Assembly (NCBI GenBank): GCA_903828675.1
Contig: CAIKND010000162.1
Location: forward strand, 1-64,000
Length of the DNA stretch: 64,000 bases
Direction: 5' to 3'
Origin: an uncultured Acidobacteriaceae bacterium
Lineage (GTDB): Bacteria; Acidobacteriota; Terriglobia; Terriglobales; Acidobacteriaceae
Of the stretch, positions 51,188-61,621 are shown one piece after another. The first letter of the stretch is position 1. Each line of letters starts with the position of its first letter. The position numbers and the translations under genes were made by a program. The notes beneath the pieces are model-generated. The model made no database searches. It was given only the letters and a program-made list of their open reading frames with translations, and was not told where the DNA came from.

Positions 51188-51394
51188 ATGCGTCCGAAAT
51201 GTACCCCGCACTGGCATGACGCTCATCCATTCCGCGAGCGGCTGCCAATTGCCTATCTGACTCCGGCTGTCCGGCGGAGCGGCGGACTTACAGATCAGGA
51301 ATGCCGGCTGATGCTGGACCAAGCCATCGTTACTGGTCGCGGTGGCGCGCTCCTGAGGCTGACGGCGGAGCAACACACGAACCTGAAAGACTGA
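51188..51394 (+). CDS. Small protein, paralogue of 22557-22796
   Basis: 68 aa from ATG 51188, with AAAGGAG 10 nt upstream. C-terminus LTDQECRLMLDQAIVTGRGG and ALLRLTAEQ matches the small protein near the ThiF remnant (ESKQMLDRALEMGRGGVFL, SLTPEQ). Both have a Trp-His near the N-terminus. Unknown function. Confidence 0.55.
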   Translation: MRPKCTPHWHDAHPFRERLPIAYLTPAVRRSGGLTDQECRLMLDQAIVTGRGGALLRLTAEQHTNLKD

Positions 51395-51582
51395 ATGTAA
51401 AGCGAGCACTGCCGCACGTCGCACTCCGCGAGCCAACAACGCTATCCAATGACGCAGCCCTTGGGCCGACCTGGGACATCCTAGCTTTCCAGGGCAGTCG
51501 CAAGAAGACCGCGTGGACCGCGCTACACTAACAGTTTCACTGGCACAGATTACCTGTCAGTCCATCGATCGGAGGGAACTTG

Positions 51583-54222
51583 ATGATCCGTATGAACCGT
51601 CGCCAATTCCTCACTAGCTCCACCGCTGTCGGCGGCTCGCTTCTTTTAGCGCAGACTGCAGCCGCCGATGAAAAAGGGGCCACCCGCAATTCGATCGATC
51701 CAGTGCCTCAACCGGATACGTCTACGCACATGCTTCCGGACCTCGCGCCTGCCCGTTGGGTCTGGTATCCATCGGGCCGTACGCTGCCCAATACCTTCAT
51801 CCTTTTCCGTCGCCCGCTGCACCTGGCAGCCAAGCCCCGTCGCGCCACAGGATGGATTTGTGCTGACAGCCGCTATCGGTTCGAGGTTAACGGCCAGCGG
51901 GTCCAATGGGGACCGGCGCCTTGCGATCCGCGTTGGGCAGAAGCCGATCCCTTGGATTTAACTGAATCCCTGGAGCCTGGGGAGAACATTCTGGGCGCCA
52001 CCGTATTGTTCTATGGCACAGGCGATGGAACATGGCCTTTGGGCAAGCCGGGGTTTCTTTTCTGGCTTGAGATTGAACATGCAGACGGCCGATTGGAGAA
52101 AGTTGTTTCCGACTCTTCCTGGCAGACACTGCTATGCCGCGCTTGGCCGCCGGGTCATGCCAAACGCTGGTACCTACGCGCCTTGCAAGAAGAGTTCGAT
52201 GCCCGGCTCTATCCACACAACTGGACGCGTCCCGGCTTCGAGACCGATGCGCATTGGTTGTCGGCCATGCCGCTGAAAGGCTCACCCAATCATCCAGCCC
52301 TTTTTACAGATTCACCTGAATACATGCTGCAGATGACTGCCGAACCAGCCGATAACTGGCTTCGGCCGCGCGGCATCCCGCTGCTGAACGAGTCCCATGT
52401 GCCCATTGTTAAGCTGGCCGAGTCCCACTGGCTGGATTGGACTGCCACTCCCCGGGACTATTTCGACGTTCGTGTCCCGAATGCCTTCCAGGCGCTCCGT
52501 GGGAATGTGGCTGTCGAGACTGCTCCCGGCCAATGGCGTGTGGAGTTCAACGACAGCCGCGCCGCTGCGCTGACATTTGAACTTGCCGAACAGGTTGTCG
52601 GCTGGCCTGGATTTACGATTGAGGCGCCCGCCGGAACGGAGGTCGAACTGCTGGTCCATGAGGCACATACCCTCGGCGGCCCGCCGCTGCTGAACACTCA
52701 TTTCGATTCGTGGACCCGGTTCATTTGCCGCGAGGGCAAGAATGAATTCGAGACCTTCGACTTCGAGAGCCTACGCTGGATGCAGCTGCACATTCACAAT
52801 GCAAGGGGTGCGGCGCACATCGGCAATCTGCACGTTCGCCGGCGTGTCTTCCCGTGGCCAAATCCGGCAAGGATCCGAACCAGCGAGCCGGGCCTGCAGC
52901 GACTCTTTGATGCCTCGATCAACACGCTCGACAACTGCGCCCAAGAGACTCTGGTGGACGGAATGGCCCGCGAGCGCCAGCAATATAGCGGGGATGGCGG
53001 GCACCAGATGCACGCAGTGCATCTGGCCCATGGCGAGTACCGCCTGGTGGCTCGCTATCTGACCACATGGAGCCAGGGCCTGACAAAGGACGGCTATTTT
53101 CTCGACTGCTGGCCTGCCAATGACAGGTTGGCCCGCCTTGTTGAACGTGAGATGGACCTCACCGGTTGGGGGCCGATCCTGGACCATGGGGTGGGGTTCA
53201 TCTTCGATTGCCGCCATCATTATTTCTATACAGGTGACCTGGAGCCGTTGAAAGAGCCGTATCCGCGCCTGCTCAGTTTTGCGCGGTATCTCCAGGACCG
53301 AATCGGCGGCGACGGCTTGTTGCCGGTCGAAAACCTGGGTATCCCTTCAGTCTGGATAGACCATCACGCGTATGAGCAGCAGCGTCACAAGCAGTGCGCC
53401 TTTAACCTTTATGCCGCAGCGGCGATGAGCCATGCGCTTGCGCCCATCTGCAGGGCCTTTGCCCATGCCGGCCAGGCTGAGGCATTGGAGCAATTCGGCC
53501 GCCAACTGGTCGCAGCAACAGTCCGCCGATTCTGGAGCACAGAGCGAAAGCTCTTTATCAACAACCTGCCATGGCTTGACCAGGAAATAGGCCCGCGTAC
53601 GTGTGACCGCTCCCTGGCGACAGCCTTTCTCTTCGATCAATGCCCCGGCAATCAAACCGCTGCGGCAGTAGATTCGCTGGTGAAATGTCCGCCGGAGATG
53701 GGTTTTTCCTATCCCGCCAATCAATGTTGGCGCATGTGGGCCCTGGCTAAGGGCGGACGCGCGGATGTCATCCTGACTGACCTGCGACAGCGATGGGCGA
53801 CTATGGACTCGGTAAGGGAGAACAATACCTTGCAAGAAGACTGGCATGCCCGGCCCGACTCGGACGATCAATGGAGCCATTGCGCCGTGGCCCCGCTCTA
53901 TATTGCTTACCAGGGGCTGATGGGCTTGATGCCACTGGAACCAGGATTCAAACGCTACGAACTGCGTCCCCAACTCGGCGACCTCGAAGACCTCGACCTG
54001 ACCGCGTTCACCGTGCTTGGCCCGGTGAGTATGCGCTCGCGTGGAAAGCCGACTGTGCGCGAGTTGGTCCTAGAATTGCCATCGAGCGGCAAGGGTGAAC
54101 TGGTGTTGCCGGAGACAGAATCGCCCGGGTTGCCGGAGCTCGCCGCGCCGGTGCCGGCTGGACATCGCCGCTATCAGTTGCCCTCAGGAGGTACGCTCAC
54201 AATCCATCTGCAGCATGGATAG
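51583..54222 (+). CDS. GH78-like alpha-L-rhamnosidase, Tat-exported
   Basis: 879 aa from ATG 51583 after GGAGGG (a TTG precedes it, another ATG is at 51592). The Tat signal NRRQFLTSSTAVGGSLLLAQ begins at residue 4. N-terminal beta domains lead to an (alpha/alpha)6 barrel: LFDASINTLDNCAQETLVDG, MARERQQYSGDGGHQMHAVH, then WGPILDHGVGF and GFSYPANQCWRMW, and the C-terminal beta-sandwich (YELRPQLGDLEDLDLTAFTV). The Asp/Glu in DGMARERQQYSGD are the usual GH78 catalytic neighbourhood. It removes terminal rhamnose from plant or bacterial polysaccharide. Confidence 0.8.
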   Translation: MIRMNRRQFLTSSTAVGGSLLLAQTAAADEKGATRNSIDPVPQPDTSTHMLPDLAPARWVWYPSGRTLPNTFILFRRPLHLAAKPRRATGWICADSRYRFEVNGQRVQWGPAPCDPRWAEADPLDLTESLEPGENILGATVLFYGTGDGTWPLGKPGFLFWLEIEHADGRLEKVVSDSSWQTLLCRAWPPGHAKRWYLRALQEEFDARLYPHNWTRPGFETDAHWLSAMPLKGSPNHPALFTDSPEYMLQMTAEPADNWLRPRGIPLLNESHVPIVKLAESHWLDWTATPRDYFDVRVPNAFQALRGNVAVETAPGQWRVEFNDSRAAALTFELAEQVVGWPGFTIEAPAGTEVELLVHEAHTLGGPPLLNTHFDSWTRFICREGKNEFETFDFESLRWMQLHIHNARGAAHIGNLHVRRRVFPWPNPARIRTSEPGLQRLFDASINTLDNCAQETLVDGMARERQQYSGDGGHQMHAVHLAHGEYRLVARYLTTWSQGLTKDGYFLDCWPANDRLARLVEREMDLTGWGPILDHGVGFIFDCRHHYFYTGDLEPLKEPYPRLLSFARYLQDRIGGDGLLPVENLGIPSVWIDHHAYEQQRHKQCAFNLYAAAAMSHALAPICRAFAHAGQAEALEQFGRQLVAATVRRFWSTERKLFINNLPWLDQEIGPRTCDRSLATAFLFDQCPGNQTAAAVDSLVKCPPEMGFSYPANQCWRMWALAKGGRADVILTDLRQRWATMDSVRENNTLQEDWHARPDSDDQWSHCAVAPLYIAYQGLMGLMPLEPGFKRYELRPQLGDLEDLDLTAFTVLGPVSMRSRGKPTVRELVLELPSSGKGELVLPETESPGLPELAAPVPAGHRRYQLPSGGTLTIHLQHG

Positions 54223-54284
54223 CAGAAACATGGCCAGTGAGTCTGTCGATAACTCTTGGTGTGCCGGTGCTGACCTTGCCGGCC

Positions 54285-54389
54285 CTAAATCAGCGCACTG
54301 CGCAGCAGGCTGTAGGCATCGTTGATCGCAGCCATCTGTTCTTCTGCAAACTTGCGCACTTCATTTGTCATGTCTTCGAGGGCGGTCAT
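54285..54389 (-). pseudogene. J-domain C-terminal remnant
   Basis: The minus-strand frame ends VRKFAEEQMAAINDAYSLLR, the last helix of a J domain (A-e-m--In-AY--L). The HPD region is not upstream. It lies between the GH78 gene and the DUF2339 pseudogene and is probably a leftover. Confidence 0.35.
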
Positions 54390-54554
54390 GCCGACTCTCA
54401 GATGTGAAGGTCCAGAATAGTGCTCCAGATGACAGCCAAACCACGACCCACGTACACACACGCCGATCCAGCGCGCGTTTGGATGGCAACGGCGAAGTCG
54501 GGTTGTGCCCAATCACGCTTCGAGGGGTGTACACGGATCTTAGAGATTCACTGC

Positions 54555-56176
54555 TCAAAGGAACTTGCGGATCACCGTACCGAAGCGGGTATAGAGGAAC
54601 GAGACGGCCAATAGCGCCAACCCCAACACGATAAGTGTCGTGTACCGATCCGATGGCGAGAGTTTCCAGACGTCCATTAACAGGATCTTGGCCACGCTAA
54701 CCAGTAGCAACCCCAGCCCTGCAAGTCAGTAACTTCGTTCACACACCAATAGTGCAAAGAGCGCAGGCTGTCGCATCTGCTGGGAATATCCAAGCGTATC
54801 CGGCAGATTGACGGCCAGGAAACGTCCAAACGCGAACACGACGAGGAGGAATCCTTGCCAGCGCAGGAAGCCCTTGCGGCTGGATCGACCGATTTCAAAT
54901 AGGGCCAACCCCAGCCCAACCCACGGCGTAGTGAGTGCAACGACGGAGGAGATGTCGGCGGTCACACAGGCGAGGAGCAGGGTGGCAGCCCATGAGTATG
55001 CGGGGCCAAATAGCTGGGTGAATCCACCAGCACAGTCTTGCGGCGCATTCCTGCATAAAGCAGAACAACCGAGACCATGAGCGGTGCCCGGTGATCCCAA
55101 CAGCCTTGCGTACTGAGATCCCAGACAAAGATCCCTGGTACAGCGGCTTTGGCCAGAAAGTCAGCTTGCAGGGCGAAGGTCTGCGCTTTGACCCAGTCCG
55201 CCGCAATCCCCAGCGCCAGCACCAGCGTTAGCCAGCCGACTACGACCCAGGACGCGGGCAGAGATACCCACAGGGCCGACGCTGCTGCAGCGACGCCAAG
55301 CCAACTCGTTGCGGGCAGCGCAAACGTCTGCCACGATGCCAGGTCGGGATCAGGCGAGGCGCACGCGCCGAGTCGAGGCAGGACGCGAGGATAAAGTTCG
55401 GACCGAATCCAATACGCCATTGCAGCGATAGCCAGCACCAAAGCTTCTGCGGGGTGGTGGTTCGCGATGACATGGTGGAAGGCCAATACGACGGCCGAAA
55501 TCAGAACCAGGCCATCCGCCTCAAGCGTCAGGAGGAATGAACTGAGCCAGTGCGAGGCAAGGCTCAGAAGCAGGGCAATTGTCAGCCAACCCACCGGAAC
55601 CCAGGTATCGGGAAACGCCACCCAAAGAGCCGTTGCAGCAGCAGCTACACCGAGGCAGCTTGTTACGGCCATTGCGAACGCTTGCCAGGAACCGAAGTCG
55701 ATATCGGATGAAGCACCGGAAACATGGCGCGGCAAGACGCGAGGGTAAACCTCGGCGCGGACCCAATAGGCCATAGCAGCTAGGGCTAGCACCGCAGTCT
55801 CCACAAGGTGATGCCTGGGGTCACGGTAATCGAGCCTGAATAAGAAAAGGGGCAAAACTTGATGGAGGACCAGCACGGTCGCCGAAGCCAGCGTGAGGAA
55901 GTCCGCTTCAATCGCCAGGATCGGAAATCCGAACCGGTGAACCGCGTACCCCAGCAGAAGAACCAGCGCCAGCCAGCCTACCGGAACCGACAGATAGGAC
56001 ACCGCAACCCAGATCGCCGTCCCAGCGGCTGCCACTCCCAGCCAACTGGTAAGGCGCAGGACGAAAGCTTCACCGTCGTCTGCTGCGATCTGCGGCCAGC
56101 GGCGCGGATATGTGCGCCTCGCCCGCAGTCGACCTGATACCGTCAATTGGAGCTTCCGCGAATGCCAACTCAGCAA
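54555..56176 (-). pseudogene. DUF2339 membrane protein, decayed
   Basis: The minus-strand frame from 56176 holds three copies of a ~136-aa unit (SWLGVAAAATALWVAFPDTW, VPVGWLTIALLL, then LTLEAD) with many membrane helices, typical of DUF2339. It breaks near 55,030: the second frame (LFGPAYSWAATLLLACVTAD) carries on to an in-frame TGA (54726-54728), after which the same frame continues LAGLGLLLVSVAKILLMDVW to RKFL and a stop at 54555. One frameshift and one nonsense codon. The N-terminal half of the family is also missing. Confidence 0.75.
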
Positions 56177-56268
56177 CCTTCAGAACCTGGGCCGGCGCAT
56201 AAGAGGCGCACTTTGGGCCGCCTTCCCCTTCAAATCCGCCTCTTCAAGGCCGCAGGACGGATCGGCCG

Positions 56269-56448
56269 ATGCGTCCTGATCCAGCAGCACTCTGGATTTC
56301 GCTACCGCGAGACACCATCTCCGATCTTCTTCACAAGGAGTTACTCGGTGGCCGCAACGGCACGCCAATGCCCTCCAACCAATCAACGATAGATGTTCTC
56401 GGCATGGTAGACGAGGTTCTGTCGGCTTGGAACGAATCCTCTAATTAA
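56269..56448 (+). CDS. Possible small protein (59 aa)
   Basis: ATG 56269 to TAA 56448: RPDPAALWISLPRDTISDLL, HKELLGGRNGTPMPSNQ, IDVLGMVDEVLSAWNESSN. The composition is protein-like and a perfect terminator follows 5 bp after the stop. No clear ribosome-binding site; it may be the tail of a longer lost gene. Confidence 0.3.
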   Translation: MRPDPAALWISLPRDTISDLLHKELLGGRNGTPMPSNQSTIDVLGMVDEVLSAWNESSN

Positions 56449-56452
56449 ACGG

Positions 56453-56481
56453 GAGTACCCCCGGCTCTGCCGGGGGTACTC
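56453..56481. terminator. Bidirectional intrinsic terminator
   Basis: GAGTACCCCCGGC (56453-56465) and its complement (56469-56481) form a perfect 13-bp stem with a TCT loop. It ends 4 bp from the alpha-galactosidase stop and follows the small plus-strand frame, so it can serve both strands; T-runs are short. Confidence 0.75.
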
Positions 56482-56485
56482 TCAC

Positions 56486-58192
56486 TTAATTGAGCCGATG
56501 CAACCGAAGCACAATCACGCCATGTGCTGACACTGGTTCAGAAAACACCTTTGAAGTTGTTCCGCGGTCCGCGTGAGCCCAAAGATCGCGCACCGTATAT
56601 TCTTTGCCCATATTCAACCTATCCCACGACACCACGGAACGCATCTCCTGGTCGCTGTGGTTGAATATCGCTATCGCGGCGTCCCCAGAGCTCAGTGGCT
56701 TCTGCCAAATCTCAACGCTCCCGATGCTACTGACGCGCTTCCCTCCGGCGCCCAGCGAATCCTGATCGACTGCGATGACTTCGCTGTTCTGAAAGATTGC
56801 CGCAATCTCCGGGCTCATGTTCCGGATGTCATTTCCGGCGATTAGCGGCGCAGCGATCATTGCCCAGAGACTGAAATGGGTCTTGTACTCATCCGTCGAC
56901 ATGCCCCCATTGCCAACTTCGAGCATGTCGGGATCATTCCAGTGCCCGGGGCCGGCGAAGTTAGCTAGATCCGATTGAGCGAAGCCGATCTTCTCCATGG
57001 AAGCATACTGGTCACTGATGTCGTCGGTCGTGCGCCACAGGCTTGCACCCACTTGACTTCCCCATTGAACGACGCCGGCACGCCCGTATTGGCAAAGTGC
57101 GTAGACGATTGGACGGCCCGCTTGCTTGAGTGCCTCGCCCATTTGCTGATAGACCACTTGCATATCTTCGTCTTTCCAAATTCGCGAAGCACTGCACCAG
57201 TCATATTTCAAGTAGTCCATACCCCAGGCAGCAAATGTCCTAGCGTCCTGTTCTTCGTGGCCATAGCTGCCTTCGAAGCCGCCGCAGGTGCGAGGGCCAG
57301 GCGACGAGTAGATTCCGATCAGTAGGCCCATTGAGTGGACGTAGTCGGCAAGGGCTTTCATATCCGGGAATTGCGGATTAGGAGAAAGTGCTCCTTTGGC
57401 ATCACGCGAGCCCTGCCAGCCATCGTCGATGATCACATATTTATATCCCGCGTCCTTCATTCCGCTGCGGACCATCGCATCAGCGATTCCACGAACCGTC
57501 GCGTCGTCGATTTTGGTTTGAAACTTGTTCCAGCTGTTCCAACCCATTGGCGGCGTGCTTGCGACTCCGACCGACGGGATGGACCGCAACGGGCGAAGCG
57601 CAAAGTGAGGCAGTGCGGCATAATCCACTGAAGCTGCGCGATAGGATGGTGTGGGCGTTCCGCGTCTCGCTACGACTGTTTGAATCTGAAATGGCGGAGG
57701 CGCCGCGCCAGTGGAGCCAGCAGCACCCGGTCGCGGCGGTCCGCCTGGTGGAGGTCCCCCTGGGCCTTCAGCGCCGGGTCCCATTCCGGTCGGCGGAGCT
57801 GGCATTGCTGGTTTGAGTTCAAGAGCATTGCCGACGATCTTTCCCCTCACTTCGCGCTTCTGAATGTCGCCAAAGGATTCCAACTCTACAACGAATTGGA
57901 AGGTGTCGCCGCTGACTCGACCATCGACGATGGGAGAATCTCCGAACGGCAAGCTCTGAGTCCCGGTGATCTTTCCGTCTTTCACGCTGAGCTTGTAGGT
58001 GATCTCCAACTCTCCCATTGGAGTGGTCATCTTTGCTACCCAGGTTCCGGAGATGTCGTGCATGGCGGATCCTGCGTTTGCCTGAACGTCTGTCCGTACA
58101 TCCTGCTCCTGACTCAGGACCGGCCTTGAAGCTAACTGCGTAATTCCCGCCACGGAGTATGCGAGTACAACCCATGTCAATCCGCGATTCAT
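56486..58192 (-). CDS. GH27 alpha-galactosidase with N-terminal extra domain
   Basis: 568 aa with a signal peptide (RGLTWVVLAYSVAGITQLAS). Residues ~40-150 form a small beta domain (ISGTWVAKMTTPMGELEITY), then a Pro/Gly linker and the GH27 barrel: STPPMGWNSWNKF, VIIDDGWQGS, MDYLKYDWCSASR (nucleophile Asp), WRTTDDISDQY (acid/base Asp), NDPDMLEVGNGGM. It releases terminal alpha-galactose in the periplasm or outside. The N-terminal domain is not part of standard GH27 enzymes but occurs in acidobacterial secreted proteins. Confidence 0.9.
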   Translation of the reverse strand: MNRGLTWVVLAYSVAGITQLASRPVLSQEQDVRTDVQANAGSAMHDISGTWVAKMTTPMGELEITYKLSVKDGKITGTQSLPFGDSPIVDGRVSGDTFQFVVELESFGDIQKREVRGKIVGNALELKPAMPAPPTGMGPGAEGPGGPPPGGPPRPGAAGSTGAAPPPFQIQTVVARRGTPTPSYRAASVDYAALPHFALRPLRSIPSVGVASTPPMGWNSWNKFQTKIDDATVRGIADAMVRSGMKDAGYKYVIIDDGWQGSRDAKGALSPNPQFPDMKALADYVHSMGLLIGIYSSPGPRTCGGFEGSYGHEEQDARTFAAWGMDYLKYDWCSASRIWKDEDMQVVYQQMGEALKQAGRPIVYALCQYGRAGVVQWGSQVGASLWRTTDDISDQYASMEKIGFAQSDLANFAGPGHWNDPDMLEVGNGGMSTDEYKTHFSLWAMIAAPLIAGNDIRNMSPEIAAIFQNSEVIAVDQDSLGAGGKRVSSIGSVEIWQKPLSSGDAAIAIFNHSDQEMRSVVSWDRLNMGKEYTVRDLWAHADRGTTSKVFSEPVSAHGVIVLRLHRLN

Positions 58193-58313
58193 TTGAATCC
58201 TCCTTAAGCAGCATGATTCCGGTCACAGCTTTAAACGAAGTGACATACAAACAAGAGCCGCGCACGAATACTCCTCCAATGGCACGATCTCCGCATTCTG
58301 GCAAGCCTGGTAG

Positions 58314-59521
58314 CTACTCATGACGTAGAGCCTCGATCGGATCGAGTCGCGCGGCCTTGTGTGCAGGAAAGAACCCGAACACCACGCCGACCATCCCCGA
58401 AAAGACGAAAGCAATGAAGGCAATCATCGGACTAGGAGCGAAGGAGAAATTCATTAGAGCACACCCGAGATAGGACGCGGCAAACCCAAGAGTGATGCCG
58501 ATGATGCCCCCGAGGGATGCGAGAACGATCGCCTCGACAAGGAACTGGATCATCACATCGTCGTCAAAGGCACCGATTGCGAGGCGAATACCGATCTCCC
58601 GCGTTCGTTCGGTGACAGATACCAGCATGATGTTCATGATGCCGATGCCGCCTACGAGCAGGCTTATCGCGGCAATCGCGCCGAGCAGTGCGGTCAGGAT
58701 CTGCATTGTCGAAGTCAAGGTGGTGAGGAACTCCTGCGAGTTCATCACCGTGAAGTCGTCTTCCTGGCCGGTCTGGATGCCACGGCGCTGGTGCATCAGA
58801 GTCACGACTTCGTTCTGAACGAGTCTGGTATCGGACCCATCGCGAACCCCAATCTGGATGGTGGAGACCTTGTGATCGCCGGAAATCCTGCGTTGGTAGG
58901 TATGCAGCGGCACCAGAACAAGGTCATCCTGATCCATGCCCATCCCGCCCTGGCCTTTGGATGCGAGCAACCCGATGACCTGACACGAGATGGCCTGCAG
59001 TCGGATATTGGCGCCGACCGGGTCCTGGTCGGCAAAGAGCTGCTTGCGAACCTTGACGCCGATAATGCAGACGGCCCCACCGGTGCGGATCTCCGCGTCG
59101 GTAAACTCGCGGCCAGATTGAACAGCCCAATTGCGAACATCGAAGTAGGCGTTGTTGACGCCATAGACGGTTGTCGACCAGTTGGCGTTGCCGTAGATGG
59201 CCTGCATGGATTTCGAGGCTGTTGGCGCCACAGAGCGCACGCCGGTGGCTTCTGTGCTGAGCGCCTCGACGTCAGACTCTTCGAAGAGCTTTGCCTGTTC
59301 GCGCAATCCGCTCGTCGGCCCGCTCAGCTGGCCTGGCATCAGGGTAAGGACGTTCTCCCCCAAGGTGTTAATCTGCGCGGCCACGCTTGCAGTAGCTCCG
59401 TTGCCAATTGTGACCATCGCGATGACCGCGGCAACACCGATGATCACACCCAGCACGGTCAGTACCGAACGCATGACATTACGGCGAATGGCTGAGAGTG
59501 CGAGCAGGATTGCGTTCCAGA

Positions 59522-59525
<4 letters not shown>
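58314..59525 (-). CDS. ABC transporter permease (MacB-like, FtsX fold)
   Basis: 403 aa. N-terminal membrane helix (SVLTVLGVIIGVAAVIAMVT), large periplasmic MacB_PCD domain, and three C-terminal helices (LTALLGAIAAISLLVGGIGI, MNIMLVSVTERTREIGIRLA). This is the membrane half of an export ABC transporter; unlike E. coli MacB the ATPase is a separate gene, as in YknXYZ. Its ATG overlaps the ATPase stop. Confidence 0.9.
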
Positions 59526-60309
<784 letters not shown>

Positions 60310-60313
<4 letters not shown>

Positions 60314-61578
60314 TTGCCTTCCTTCAATGCTTCGACAATCAGGGGCATGCCCGGCGTAACTTGGCCGGAACGAATCTCGGTGAGCTTGCCATCTGTGGCT
60401 CCAACCGCTACCGGGATCGGCGAAGGCCTTCCCTCCCGCGCGACCCAGACGCGTGGGTTGTTCAGGGCAGCGGAGGATTCCGCGTTCGCATTCTGGTTCG
60501 AGTTGGGCGGTGCTGGTAAAAACGATGTGGAGTTGTTGTCCGTGCCGTTCGTGGAGGGTAGGAATCGAAGCGCATGATTCGAAACCAGCAGCGCATGAGG
60601 GATGGACTGGACAGTGATGGTGGCTGTCGCGGTCATGCCGGGGCGAAGCAGCAGTTCGTCATTGTCGACTGCGATCTCTGCAAGGTAGGTGACCACGTTG
60701 TTGGTGGTGGTCGAACTGTATCGAATGATCGTGATGGTGCCCGGAAATTGCCTCCCGGGATAAGCATCCACGGTGAAAAGTACATCTTGACCAATCTTGA
60801 CTTTACCCACATCGGCCTCATCGATGTTGACCTGCAGGATCATCTTGCGGAGATCCTCGGCGATTTCAAACAATGTGGCGACTGAAAAAGACGCCGCGAT
60901 GGTTTGGCCGGGCTCGACACTCCGCGATAGCACAATGCCATCTACAGGTGACTTGATGACGGCGAAGTTGACATTTGCCACGTCGATCTTGAGATTGGCC
61001 TCGGCCTGGGTTACCGCGGCCTCGGCTGTCGTGACAGCGACGACTGCCCTGTCGTAGGCGGCCTTGGCGGTATCGACATCGTGCTGGGAGACGATCTGCA
61101 GCTTCGAGCGCTGGCGAGTGTCGAGCATTCGCTTGTACTCCGCTTCGGTCTCCGTCACGGTGACTTTCGCGTCGTTCACCTTGGCATGCGCGCTCTGCAG
61201 CGAAGCCTTATCCTGCAGCACCTGGGCGTCGAGTTTTTCCGTATTAATCCTCGCCAGCACCTGTCCAGTCTTCACGCGGTCGTTGTAGTTGACAAGGACC
61301 GAGTCTGTGATTCCAGATACTTGGCTGCCTACGTCGACAGTGTGGGTCGGCTTCAACTGGCCGGTGGCTATGACCGTGACCGTCAGGTCCCCGATCCGTG
61401 CCTCTTCAGTGCGGAAATGCTGTGTGGTCTTTGCTGCGGCGTTCCTCTGCCGGACGCCCAATATCCCCGCTGCGCCAACGAGCAGGATCACGGGCACGAT
61501 CCAGTAGGCGCGCCTCCTCCATTTGCCCATTTCAGGAGCGATTCCGAGAGTCTGATGCAGATCGATATCCTTGGTCAT
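60310..61578 (-). CDS. Efflux periplasmic adaptor (MacA/HlyD-like)
   Basis: 422 aa from ATG 61578 after AAAGGA. One N-terminal membrane helix (AYWIVPVILLVGAAGILGV), then the lipoyl/barrel-sandwich half (VTVIATGQLKPTHTVDVGSQ), an alpha-hairpin with coiled coil, the second half motif VANVNFAVIKSPVDGIVL, and the beta-barrel/membrane-proximal domain. It connects the permease to the TolC-like protein encoded upstream. Confidence 0.92.
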
Positions 61579-61621
61579 GAATTCAGTCCTTTCGCCTTTT
61601 GCACTTTGAGCCACTGCCCGG

